From: a bacterium
Lineage (GTDB): Bacteria; Calditrichota; Calditrichia; RBG-13-44-9; J042
DNA length: 37,414 nucleotides
Direction: 5' to 3'
NCBI GenBank assembly: GCA_015485355.1
Contig: WFTQ01000030.1
Location: 1 to 37,414 of the forward strand
Shown here: piece after piece, positions 9,147-17,912 of the stretch
Layout of the letters: each line of letters opens with the position of its first letter
How positions within the stretch are numbered: the first letter of the stretch is position 1
Program-made: the position numbers and the translations under genes
The notes under the pieces: model-generated
The model's input: only the letters and a program-made list of their open reading frames with translations
What the model was told of the DNA's origin: nothing
Database searches by the model: none

Positions 9147-11381
9147 ATGCCGAATAAATCCTATTCATCACTCAATTTACTACTGGACAGCGTTGAAGGC
9201 ACCAACCTCTTGCTGGAGTACTACGCGGCCTTCAGCCGCCGGCTCTTTTCCGCCAAAGACTTCAAATCCATCATGAACATCCTCTACGAAGAGCTCAAAA
9301 AGATTTACATTCACCAGCATATCGAAATCATCTTCACCCACACAAACCATCGTCTGGTAAAGTTTGTGTACGATAGTTCTTCACACCAGGTAGTCCCCGC
9401 AGACGAACTTTACGACCATACCACGCTGTACAGCCATGTACTGGAAAAACAACAAATCCTTTTGACCAACAATTATGCGGCCTTTTGCGAGAACTTGAAT
9501 CTGAACACCGCCGATGTAACGGCCAGCTCCTGGTTGGGTATCCCTCTGGTAGTAAGGGGCAAGGTACTGGGGGCTCTGGTGATCTGGGACGACAACCCCG
9601 AACGCTTTTTGCGGGTGCAGGACAAACAATTCCTGTCCACCATTTGCAACATGGTCAGTTTTGCCATCGAAAACATTTATCTATACGACTACATCACCGA
9701 GAAAAACGGATCTTATAAACTGTTTGAAACCATTTTGCCCAAAGGGGCCGCCCGCAATTCGACGAAAAGCGTTATTGCGCATTTAATGAAAAACGTCCTG
9801 GAAGCCGAGACAGCCCGATATACCGGTTTGTTTTTGACCAACCGGTTTTATACCCGCTGGCGTACCGTGGAGGAGTGTTATCATTCTCCGGAATTTGCCA
9901 ATTTAGCACTTGAACTATTAAAAGATCTGCCCAAAGTGCCCCAATCGGTTTTCGAGGGGAATGAGTACTTCTTCTGGCATGATCAGTTCGTTTCCCATCC
10001 TTTTTCTCCGGCTTTGAAAGACGCCCTGTCGGCGGTTCCGGTGAACTCCGCCGTGGTATTTCCCTTTCAAATGAATTATTCTTACCAGGGCCTTTGGATC
10101 ATTGCATTTCAGCGGCGGATGGAACAATTGAAACAGGAAGAATTGCAATTCTATCGGTTCATTTTTTATATCATCACCCAGCTATTGGAGAAGAAGACAT
10201 TGCTGGAAAAGAAGGCCCGTTACGAGACCTACATGAAACATCTGGAACGCATGAAGATTATGGGAGAATTGGCCAGCGGCGCGGCCCATCATTTGAATAA
10301 TATCCTGAGCGTTATCATCGGTAAAACTCACATGCTGAAAAAGAAGCTTCAGAACAGCCCTTTTGCCCGCGATCTGGAGCTCGTTTACCAGGCGGCCAAT
10401 GATGGGGCGGCCGGCATTCGTCGTATACAGAGCGCCGTGGCGCAAAATCCCCAAAAACTTCAAAAAAAGGCGGTCAATATCAATCACCTGATTCAGGAAG
10501 TGGTGGAGATCGCCCGTCCCCGCTTCGAACGGGAGGCGCAGTCCCTGGGCATTCGTTATGATCTGAAGCTGAACTTTGGACGCATCAAGCCGGTATTGGG
10601 AGACGCTGGAGCCCTGAGGGAGGTTTTTCTCAATTTATTGAATAACGCATTGGATGCCATGCCCCGGGGCGGCAAAGTGGTGATCCAGACCTCTCTGAAA
10701 AAGAACCAGGTGTTGGTTTTCATTAGCGACACCGGCGTCGGAATTCCCGAAGACCTCCGGGAGAAAATATTTGAACCTTTCTTTACCACGAAAGGCGAAA
10801 AAGGCAACGGTCTGGGATTGAGCATCGCCGCCGATATCATTCAACGGCACCAGGGGAAGATTTATGTGGACTCCATCCCCAAAAGGGGTTCCATCTTCAT
10901 GATAGAATTGCCGGTGGTGTCCGGGCGATTGGAAATTATCCGCAGCAACGACTCCCTGGAAGCCATGACCCACTGCCGTATTCTGCTGGTGGATGATGAA
11001 GGCATTGTGCGGGAAACCCTGGCCGAAATGCTGGAAGAAGAAGGCTTCGAAGTGGTAACCGCTTCGAATGCCGACGAAGCCCTTTTGAAATTTCGTAAAT
11101 ATCAATGCGATGTGATTTTCACCGATTTAAGCATGCCCGGAATGAACGGCATTCAATTGGCGCGACAACTGAAAAAAAGTGTTCCCAACATTCCGGTATT
11201 CATCATTACCGGATGGAATCAACTGGATAAACAATTGATCGAATCGAACCGATTCGTCGATGGCATCATCCAAAAGCCATTCAATATCGCCAAAATCCGG
11301 CGGGAACTGCATCGGGTACTAAACAGTACCGGTGCTTCCAACCAGAACCATCCCGGTGAATTTCTTCCCCGGAGCCAATAG
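9147..11381 (+). CDS. GAF-domain hybrid sensor histidine kinase
   Basis: A 744-residue cytoplasmic hybrid kinase. Residues about 20-180 form a GAF domain and 190-350 a weaker GAF-like second sensor, joined by a helical linker to HisKA. H381 in GAAHHLNN is the likely phosphorylated histidine. The HATPase part has NALDAMP, DTGVGIP and the NGLGLS lid motif. A C-terminal receiver (610-725) has D616/D617, D660 as phospho-acceptor and K710. No output domain or separate regulator is nearby. It starts six bases after the carbonic anhydrase stop, so a small-molecule or CO2/bicarbonate-linked signal is conceivable, but that is only inferred from position. The ligand cannot be read from the sequence. 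Confidence 0.92.
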   Translation: MPNKSYSSLNLLLDSVEGTNLLLEYYAAFSRRLFSAKDFKSIMNILYEELKKIYIHQHIEIIFTHTNHRLVKFVYDSSSHQVVPADELYDHTTLYSHVLEKQQILLTNNYAAFCENLNLNTADVTASSWLGIPLVVRGKVLGALVIWDDNPERFLRVQDKQFLSTICNMVSFAIENIYLYDYITEKNGSYKLFETILPKGAARNSTKSVIAHLMKNVLEAETARYTGLFLTNRFYTRWRTVEECYHSPEFANLALELLKDLPKVPQSVFEGNEYFFWHDQFVSHPFSPALKDALSAVPVNSAVVFPFQMNYSYQGLWIIAFQRRMEQLKQEELQFYRFIFYIITQLLEKKTLLEKKARYETYMKHLERMKIMGELASGAAHHLNNILSVIIGKTHMLKKKLQNSPFARDLELVYQAANDGAAGIRRIQSAVAQNPQKLQKKAVNINHLIQEVVEIARPRFEREAQSLGIRYDLKLNFGRIKPVLGDAGALREVFLNLLNNALDAMPRGGKVVIQTSLKKNQVLVFISDTGVGIPEDLREKIFEPFFTTKGEKGNGLGLSIAADIIQRHQGKIYVDSIPKRGSIFMIELPVVSGRLEIIRSNDSLEAMTHCRILLVDDEGIVRETLAEMLEEEGFEVVTASNADEALLKFRKYQCDVIFTDLSMPGMNGIQLARQLKKSVPNIPVFIITGWNQLDKQLIESNRFVDGIIQKPFNIAKIRRELHRVLNSTGASNQNHPGEFLPRSQ

Positions 11382-11444
11382 CCCTGCTACCCGGCCCTTT
11401 GAGGATTTCCAGACCATTTTTTCTTTTATTGCGTCCTTCCGCCC

Positions 11445-11474
11445 CCTCGTGTAATTTTGGGAAAAATTGCGAGG
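11445..11474 (+). promoter_or_regulatory. Hairpin covering the ribosome site of the phosphoglycerate mutase
   Basis: CCTCG (11445-11449) can pair with CGAGG (11470-11474) and AATTTT (11453-11458) with AAAATT (11463-11468), with a T-G pair between, a two-base bulge and a short GGGA loop. The 3' arm contains most of the Shine-Dalgarno GAGGAG (11471-11476). Folding would limit translation of the downstream gene. This is a structural prediction only. Confidence 0.35.
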
Positions 11475-11484
11475 AGTGCCCGTC

Positions 11485-12693
11485 ATGAAAGAGGAATTGT
11501 TACGCGAACTCGTCATTCGAAACGATCACAAGATTATTTACCTGATTCTGGATGGGCTGGGAGGCCATCCGAAACCCGGCGGGGATCGCACCGAGCTGGA
11601 GACGGCCCGCACACCCAACTTCGATCGTTTGGCCACCGAGGGTATTTGTGGTCTGCTGGACCCCATCTCTCCGGGCATCACTCCGGGCAGCGGCCCGGGT
11701 CACCTGGCCCTTTTTGGCTACGATCCCCAGGAATATATCATCGGCAGAGGGGTGCTGTCCGCCCTGGGGGTGGAGTTCCATCTCACGGAAAAGGATGTCG
11801 CGGCCAGGTTGAATTTTTGCACGATCGACGGGAACGGCGTGGTGGTCGATCGCCGGGCCGGACGGATTCCCACCGAATGGAATCAAAAATTGTGTCAAAA
11901 GATCCGCCGACAGGTAGACCTGGGACCGGAGGTGGAGGTTTTCCTCGAAACCGAGTCGGAACATCGGGCGGTACTGATTCTCCGTGGAGAAGACCTGGGC
12001 GGCAATATCAACGACACCGATCCCCAGGTGGTAGGGGAAAAACCGTTGGCACCCCGCGGAGAAGACCCCGCCTCCGAAAGGACCGCCGCCTTCGTGCGAC
12101 AATTTTTAGATCAGGTCCGGGACATCCTAAAAGACGAATCCCCGGCCAATTTTATTCTGGCCCGCGGCTTTGCCAAATATGACCCCCTCCCTACCCTGGA
12201 AGAGCGGTATGGACTAAAAGCCGTGGCCATCGCCCAGTACCCCATGTACCGTGGATTAGCCCGCCTGGTGGGCATGGACGTCCCCCCCAAACCCGAGACG
12301 TATGACGATATGTGGCGCCAGCTCCAAGAACACTACCCGGATTACGATTTCTTTTTCATCCACTTCAAGAAAACCGACAGTACGGGCGAGGACGGCGATT
12401 TTGAGAAAAAAGTGCGAGTGATCGAAGAAATTGATCGTTGGGCCGGTCGTTTGACCGAATTAAACCCGGCGGTCATAGTGGTAACCGGGGACCACTCCAC
12501 ACCATCGGTGCTGAAATCCCACAGCTGGCATCCGGTACCCGCCCTTTTGTGGTCTCCCTATACCCGTCCGGATGCGGTCACCGCTTTTGGGGAGAGGGAT
12601 TGTGCAGGCGGTTATATGGGACGAATGGAAACCCGACATTTGATCATCCTGGCCTTGGCCAACGCGCTGCGTCTTAAAAAATTCGGCGCCTGA
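11485..12693 (+). CDS. apgM: 2,3-bisphosphoglycerate-independent phosphoglycerate mutase, archaeal type
   Basis: A 402-residue alkaline-phosphatase-superfamily enzyme that interconverts 3- and 2-phosphoglycerate in glycolysis and gluconeogenesis. The ATG at 11485 is preceded by GAGGAG with eight bases between; an upstream TTG at 11467 would sit on that site and is rejected. LILDGLGG (D23) begins the metal site, and S69 in PGSGPGHLALFGYDP is the probable phosphoryl-accepting serine. The C-terminal GDHSTPSV and SHSWHP segments complete the two-metal centre. The family's usual AGHDGD reads TGEDGD here, so one predicted metal-binding histidine is a glutamate. It lies 103 bases after the kinase and may be on the same transcript. 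The related phosphonopyruvate decarboxylase-like subgroup is an alternative label. Confidence 0.9.
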   Translation: MKEELLRELVIRNDHKIIYLILDGLGGHPKPGGDRTELETARTPNFDRLATEGICGLLDPISPGITPGSGPGHLALFGYDPQEYIIGRGVLSALGVEFHLTEKDVAARLNFCTIDGNGVVVDRRAGRIPTEWNQKLCQKIRRQVDLGPEVEVFLETESEHRAVLILRGEDLGGNINDTDPQVVGEKPLAPRGEDPASERTAAFVRQFLDQVRDILKDESPANFILARGFAKYDPLPTLEERYGLKAVAIAQYPMYRGLARLVGMDVPPKPETYDDMWRQLQEHYPDYDFFFIHFKKTDSTGEDGDFEKKVRVIEEIDRWAGRLTELNPAVIVVTGDHSTPSVLKSHSWHPVPALLWSPYTRPDAVTAFGERDCAGGYMGRMETRHLIILALANALRLKKFGA

Positions 12694-12761
12694 ACCCCCT
12701 TGGTGTTGCGCCCCGGCCCGGAAGCTCCGATCGATCGTCCCCAAGACCGGCCATCCGCTCC

Positions 12762-12785
12762 GGCCTCCGGCTTCCCGAGGAGGCC
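12762..12785. terminator. Hairpin between convergent genes
   Basis: GGCCTCC and GGAGGCC form a perfect 7-bp stem with a 10-base loop in the 105-base gap between the converging mutase and cyclase genes. It could end transcription from both sides, but no U tract follows on either strand. Confidence 0.35.
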
Positions 12786-12798
12786 CGTCCGGTTCCAC

Positions 12799-14970
12799 CT
12801 ATTTGGTTCGCAAGGTATATACGCCGTCCCAATCTTTTCCGGGGGGATGCTTGATAAATTCCTGACAACGCCGCAGGTATACTTGAGAAGGCACATCGTC
12901 CGGAACAATCTCCAGGGCCTGCTTGAAATAACGCATGGCCCATTCCCAGTTTTGTGCCAGGTAATGTTGATAGCCCTTTTGAAACACCTCTAACAACCGC
13001 TTGATGCGGGAATCCAGGGAGTCCTTTTTCAGGGCAATCAGTTCAAACACCTTTACGGGCTCTGTTTTTCCTTTCACCCGCAACAAATCCAGTTGCCGCA
13101 CAACGATGTGATCCCTGGCCATTTTGTAAGTTTCTTCACCAATCATAATCTGGGTGCCATACATTTTATTGGCCCCTTCCAGCCGGGAGCCCAGATTGAC
13201 CGAATCCCCCATCACTGTGTAGTCGAAGCGGGTTTCCGAGCCCATATTCCCCACCACCATCGATCCCGTATTGATGCCGATCCGCTGATGGAGGCTGGGA
13301 TATCCCTGTTTGTTCCACTCCTCGCGAATTTGCTCCAGGCGAGCCTGCATGCGCAGGGCGGCCCGGCAAGCTTTTAAGGCATGATTCCCGATATCCACCG
13401 GGGCCCCGAATACGGCCATGATGGCATCCCCTTCGTATTTGTCCAGCATGCCCTCGTTTTCAAAAATGATATTGGTCATCTCGGTCAAATAACTGTTCAG
13501 CACCTTAACCAGGTCTTCGGGATCCATTTTTTCCGACAGGCTGGTAAACCCGGCCAGATCGGAAAACATGACCGTACACACCTTCTTTTCCCCACCCAGT
13601 TTGATCTTGTCCGGGTCTTTCAACAGCTCTTCCACCACACTGGAGGACAGGTAATGGGAAAATATCCTCTTGATCTGCCGTTTGTCCTTTTCTTCCACCA
13701 CATACCGGTAGGCATAATTGAGCATGTAGGTAAACAAAACGACCAGGACCGGCCCGATGAAAGGCACCCAGAGACTATAGCTGGACAAGGCGTAAAAGGA
13801 GCCGAAGAAGATCAGCAATACCGTCAGGGCGGAAGCCAGAATGCCACCCAGGGGACGCAAAACGAGGATGAGGAAGCCCACCCCGATTCCCACGATCATG
13901 TAAAACAGAAATTTAGAGGAGGCGCGCCATTCTCGAATAAACCGGCCCTGAAGCACCTGGTACAACACATTGGCATTGACTTCCACTCCGGGAAAGCGGC
14001 TTTGCAAAGGCGTGGCCCGAAGATCAAACAATCCCGGCGCCGACGACCCCACCAGCACGATCTTTCCCTTCAAATAGTTGGGATCCACATACCCCATCAA
14101 TAGATCGTAAAACGGGATATAGCGAAAGGACTGAAACGGCCCCTGATAATAAATCAACAATTTTCCCTGGTCATCGACGGGAACGGGAACGGTTTTCCCA
14201 TCGGCGGCGACAAGCACGACCTGCTGCTCATCCTCCCGGTATTGCACGTCCTCTATGTTGAGTATTTTCATGGCCATGGCCAGGGAAAAGGCGGGATACA
14301 CATGCTCGTTGAATCGCATGAACATGGGAATCCGTCGGAAAATGCCGTCCTCATCCGGAAAAATATTGACGAACCCCAGTGCCGCGGCCGAGTTCAGCAG
14401 GTGTACGAATTGGGGATCCATGCGATCGCCCGAAAGGAGCCGATATTTGAGTTCGGCGGGCACCTCGACCATAAATTTCTCGGCGGAGAGCCCGGCAGGC
14501 TCGCTGGACATGGCATAAAGGAAATGTTCGCTATCGGCCTCGGCCATGAAAAATGCCAGCACCACGCGTTGCAGTTCTTGCAAGGATTCGATGAACAGCT
14601 GGTCCTCATCGGGATGGCGGATGTCTTCATCAAACAGAAAATCCAGGCCCACCAAACGCACCCCGCTATCTTGCATTATTTTCAGGGCCTTGGCCCAGTA
14701 GGTACGCGGCCATAAATGAAATTTCCCTAATTTTTGTATGCTGCGTTCGTCGACATCCACGATGATGATGTCTTCGATCGGCTTAACCGCCGCGGGATCG
14801 TCCGGCATGCGCAACTTCCAGTCGTAGCGCAAACGCAAATCGTAACTGGCCGCCTCAAAACGGTAGAAAAAAGAGGCGAAAAGCCACTGGGTCAACACCC
14901 AGACTAACACGGCACTCACGACACCGGCGCCGATACCAATCACCAGTCTTCGTCCAAATTCCTTCTTCAT
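12799..14970 (-). CDS. CHASE2-domain class III adenylate cyclase with C-terminal TPR-like tail
   Basis: A 723-residue membrane cyclase. One helix (8-30) leads into an extracytoplasmic CHASE2 sensor (about 31-345), followed by three helices (353-371, 375-395, 402-422) and a cytoplasmic class III catalytic domain (461-640). Metal-binding aspartates are D471 (FSDLAGF) and D515 (YEGDAIMA). The ATP-selecting pair is K511 and D583 (RFDYTVMG), and transition-state residues N592 and R596 are present, so an active adenylate cyclase making cAMP is expected. Residues 652-723 form a helical TPR-like tail common in this class. GAGGGGG lies three bases before the ATG. It is last in a long minus-strand cluster, eight bases after the aminotransferase. 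The CHASE2 ligand is unknown. Confidence 0.93.
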   Translation of the reverse strand: MKKEFGRRLVIGIGAGVVSAVLVWVLTQWLFASFFYRFEAASYDLRLRYDWKLRMPDDPAAVKPIEDIIIVDVDERSIQKLGKFHLWPRTYWAKALKIMQDSGVRLVGLDFLFDEDIRHPDEDQLFIESLQELQRVVLAFFMAEADSEHFLYAMSSEPAGLSAEKFMVEVPAELKYRLLSGDRMDPQFVHLLNSAAALGFVNIFPDEDGIFRRIPMFMRFNEHVYPAFSLAMAMKILNIEDVQYREDEQQVVLVAADGKTVPVPVDDQGKLLIYYQGPFQSFRYIPFYDLLMGYVDPNYLKGKIVLVGSSAPGLFDLRATPLQSRFPGVEVNANVLYQVLQGRFIREWRASSKFLFYMIVGIGVGFLILVLRPLGGILASALTVLLIFFGSFYALSSYSLWVPFIGPVLVVLFTYMLNYAYRYVVEEKDKRQIKRIFSHYLSSSVVEELLKDPDKIKLGGEKKVCTVMFSDLAGFTSLSEKMDPEDLVKVLNSYLTEMTNIIFENEGMLDKYEGDAIMAVFGAPVDIGNHALKACRAALRMQARLEQIREEWNKQGYPSLHQRIGINTGSMVVGNMGSETRFDYTVMGDSVNLGSRLEGANKMYGTQIMIGEETYKMARDHIVVRQLDLLRVKGKTEPVKVFELIALKKDSLDSRIKRLLEVFQKGYQHYLAQNWEWAMRYFKQALEIVPDDVPSQVYLRRCQEFIKHPPGKDWDGVYTLRTK

Positions 14971-14978
14971 TTACCCCC

Positions 14979-16118
14979 TCACATGTTTTGATCGAAATAC
15001 GTCAAGGCTTCCAGAAACGCCTGGATTTCGTCCATGGTATTGTAAAAATGTGGAGACACCCGGATCATTCCCTGACGAAGCGATACGTGAATTTTCTGGG
15101 TTTTCAAGAATTCCCATAAAGATTCGGCACGTTGATGAAAAAAAGTAACGATTCCCGAACGAAATCTGGATTCGGTCACCGTAAACAGCCGATACCCCTG
15201 CTGTTGAAGCCCCTGAATCAACGTATCGGTCAGGTGCAAGATCCGTTGTTCGATCCGGGGAATCCCAATTTGTAGAAACCATTCCATCGATGCCAGGGCC
15301 CCAATCATGCCCGGCACATTCAGGGTACCGGGTTCAAAACGGGCGGCGTCAGGCAGAAAGTTCAACCGATAATCCAGGAAATCCCAGGCATCTTCCACGG
15401 AAAGCCACCCGGCAAAAACGGGATACAGTTGTTCGAAAATCCGCGGAGCAACGGAAATGAACGCCAGCCCCTGGGGCCACATCAACCATTTTTGTCCTCC
15501 ATTGGCCAGAAAATCGATCCCCAGTTGCTCCACATCCAGCTCCAGCGCCCCCACTCCCTGGATGCCGTCCACGCAAAAAATTATTCCCCGGCGACGGCAC
15601 AGTTCCCCTACGGCCTGAAGATCATTGCGAAATCCATTCAGAAATTCCACAAAACTGATGCTGAGCAATCGGGTACGAGAGGTGATGCGGCGACTCAAGG
15701 CTTCCAGGGGTATCCGCCCCTCGTGATGGGGAACGAAGTCGATCTCCACCCCCCGGCGACGCAAATTCAAAAAGGGGTAAACATTCGCCGGAAATTCAAA
15801 ATTGTTTAGTAATATACGATCTCCGGGGCGCCAATCCAGTCCGTTGGCCAGGATGTTCAACCCAATTGAGGTGTTGCCGACCAAGGCAATCTGTTCCGGG
15901 CGCGCATGGATCAGACGGGCAATGCTCTGCTTCAGGCGGTCTTTCACCGTTAAAACGCCGGGCCAAAATTCAATATCGCCTTCGGCCCGCTCCCGGTGGT
16001 AAGCCTCCAGAGCCTGGAGCGATCGCCGATGCATGGGCGACACCGCCGCATGATTGAAATAAATCACCCCTTTCTCAATATGGGGAAATAAGCGGCGATA
16101 GGTGGCTACCTCTTTCAT
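14979..16118 (-). CDS. Class V aminotransferase / cysteine desulfurase-like PLP enzyme
   Basis: A 379-residue fold-type I PLP enzyme. I start it at the ATG at 16118 because AAAGG lies five bases upstream; the ATG at 16142, eight codons earlier, has GGAAG directly abutting it. The N-terminal YFNHAAVSP, the cofactor aspartate in CVDGIQG (D184) and the Schiff-base lysine in ANGGQKWLMWPQG (K210) are the class V hallmarks. A late RFRSGIVTFF segment is also typical. The catalytic cysteine loop of IscS/SufS is not evident, so it is better viewed as an aminotransferase, lyase or epimerase-like member of unknown substrate. It sits between the TPR protein and the adenylate cyclase in the same direction, eight bases before the latter. 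Confidence 0.88.
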   Translation of the reverse strand: MKEVATYRRLFPHIEKGVIYFNHAAVSPMHRRSLQALEAYHRERAEGDIEFWPGVLTVKDRLKQSIARLIHARPEQIALVGNTSIGLNILANGLDWRPGDRILLNNFEFPANVYPFLNLRRRGVEIDFVPHHEGRIPLEALSRRITSRTRLLSISFVEFLNGFRNDLQAVGELCRRRGIIFCVDGIQGVGALELDVEQLGIDFLANGGQKWLMWPQGLAFISVAPRIFEQLYPVFAGWLSVEDAWDFLDYRLNFLPDAARFEPGTLNVPGMIGALASMEWFLQIGIPRIEQRILHLTDTLIQGLQQQGYRLFTVTESRFRSGIVTFFHQRAESLWEFLKTQKIHVSLRQGMIRVSPHFYNTMDEIQAFLEALTYFDQNM

Positions 16119-16184
16119 GGTCGCCTTTCGCCTCCCTGACATCTTCCGGCATCGAACCCCCGATTCATGAAAAACCCTCTCCGT

Positions 16185-17912
16185 TTACAATGCCAGCATT
16201 GATCCCCCGGTTAAAACCGACATCATGTCCTGCAACACCTGCCGCGCCTGTTCCACCCGATAAAAGGGAATATGCCGAATTCGAGTGGTGACCGGCAACG
16301 CTCCCGGCCAGCGGTACACGTAGTCACGACCCTTCTTTATCCAGGGTTTCCGCTTGCGCCGTTTGGAATCGATCAAATGGCCGATATCCAGCTGTATCCG
16401 ATGCGCCCCTTTCTCCAGAACAACCGCGATCTGATGTCGTTGAAAGATAGAAGGTACAAATATCGGTCGACATTCGCCAACCTCTTTAAACAAATAGTAG
16501 AATTGAATGCCAAACAGCCATACCGGATAAGCCACTTCCAGGTCTTCCAATTGAAAAGGGGGAACATGGCCTTTTTTCTCTTTTTCTTTTTGGATGATTT
16601 GCCAGAGGGCCCGGGGTGTGGGAATCCGATCGTGAAGGGCTATTTGATGAACCAGGGTTTCCAGAGCATAAAACGGTAGTCTGGCGTAAGTGGGATCGGC
16701 CAGCACCGGAAAGGCGATGGGCAGTTTTTGGACCTCTTTTTGATATTCGGCAAAGGTTAATTGGGAATGAGCCAGCCAATCGGTGAATAAACGGCTGCGT
16801 TTCAGATAGCCGAATACCTCACCGCGGCCGGGCGCCACCAGCAAGGTTTCTTTTAAAATGGACTTCCAGCGGCTCAGCTGACGGGTCTCTACAAAATAAT
16901 GCTCCAGTTTACTCCGAACGAACACGTCCTCGGGGTGTCTTCGGAACAGACGAACCAGTTCCTCAACGGCTTCTTTTTCCCGGTCCATATCCAGAAGCAG
17001 AAACGCCCGACGCTTGCGATGATAATACGAATCCGGTTGCCGAGTGAGCAACGCTTCCAGTTTTTTCAGGGCCGTTTCTTTCTCGCCTTTGTGGATGAGG
17101 TATTCGATTTCCAACTCGGCGAGTTCCCGGTCGCTCAGTTTCGCCAGATCGGGGAAAAAACTTTGAAGAGACTGATAGGCCGGTAGAGGATCGCGAAGAC
17201 CCGCTTGAATCAACAGTTGCAGATATCGTTTCAACAGAAAACGATCACCCGGATCCTGGATCACCGCCTCTCGCATTTTCTCCACCGCTTCTTGCAAGCG
17301 CCCTTTTTCTTTCAACAGGCCGGCTTCCCATTCCAGCAAACGGGCCGGGGTGTGTAAAACGGAACGATACTGTTGAATCAGACGCTGCACTTCTTCGAAT
17401 CGCTTCCGTTCCAGCAACAGCGGAATGAGCCGATTCAGCACGGGCAGGTCGCGCATGCTTCCGGTCAGGGCCCGCCGAAAATCCAGAATAGCCTTACCAA
17501 TCTGATGGCGTCGCTGATAGAGTTTGCCGCGCAGGAACAGGGCGCTTTTCCACCGAGGATGTGCCCGAAGTAACCGATTCAATATCCGGAGGGCCTGGTC
17601 GGGAATATTCATCTTCAGATAAAGATTGGCCAGAGCGGTTAAAACGGTGGGATTGTGAGGGGATTTCTCCAACGCCATCTTCAGGGTGGCTTCGGCCTTT
17701 TGAAATAGATGCTGACTCCGAAATTCCCTGGCTAACGCCAGATAATGCAGCAGCAGGTCTCTTTTCCCCGGTTTTGTTGCACCGGTTGCCTTCTGGGTAC
17801 CACTCAATTCAGCCACCTCGTTTCTGACAATTACCCCGGTCAAAGACCCCTTGTACTTCCGGCCCAACGACAGCCACGCACGGGACGTGCGGGTTTCCCG
17901 GTAAACGGTCAA
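16185..17912 (-). CDS. Tetratricopeptide repeat protein
   Basis: A protein of up to 575 residues. Several TPR units are visible from about residue 50 to 350, for example LLLHYLALAREFRSQHLF, followed by PTVLTALANLYLKMNIPDQA and SALFLRGKLYQRRHQIGKA. The last 220 residues are not TPR and I do not recognise them. There is no signal peptide or membrane helix, so it is probably a cytoplasmic scaffold. The start is unsure: the TTG at 17912 overlaps the CdsA stop (TTGA), suggesting coupling, but no clear Shine-Dalgarno is seen; a GTG at 17816 is another option. The C-terminal part ends 66 bases before the aminotransferase. The TPR assignment is firm; the function is unknown. Confidence 0.85.
   Translation of the reverse strand: MTVYRETRTSRAWLSLGRKYKGSLTGVIVRNEVAELSGTQKATGATKPGKRDLLLHYLALAREFRSQHLFQKAEATLKMALEKSPHNPTVLTALANLYLKMNIPDQALRILNRLLRAHPRWKSALFLRGKLYQRRHQIGKAILDFRRALTGSMRDLPVLNRLIPLLLERKRFEEVQRLIQQYRSVLHTPARLLEWEAGLLKEKGRLQEAVEKMREAVIQDPGDRFLLKRYLQLLIQAGLRDPLPAYQSLQSFFPDLAKLSDRELAELEIEYLIHKGEKETALKKLEALLTRQPDSYYHRKRRAFLLLDMDREKEAVEELVRLFRRHPEDVFVRSKLEHYFVETRQLSRWKSILKETLLVAPGRGEVFGYLKRSRLFTDWLAHSQLTFAEYQKEVQKLPIAFPVLADPTYARLPFYALETLVHQIALHDRIPTPRALWQIIQKEKEKKGHVPPFQLEDLEVAYPVWLFGIQFYYLFKEVGECRPIFVPSIFQRHQIAVVLEKGAHRIQLDIGHLIDSKRRKRKPWIKKGRDYVYRWPGALPVTTRIRHIPFYRVEQARQVLQDMMSVLTGGSMLAL

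Noticed and set aside
11467-11484. TTG start for the phosphoglycerate mutase
   Set aside because: It overlaps the Shine-Dalgarno that serves the ATG at 11485.
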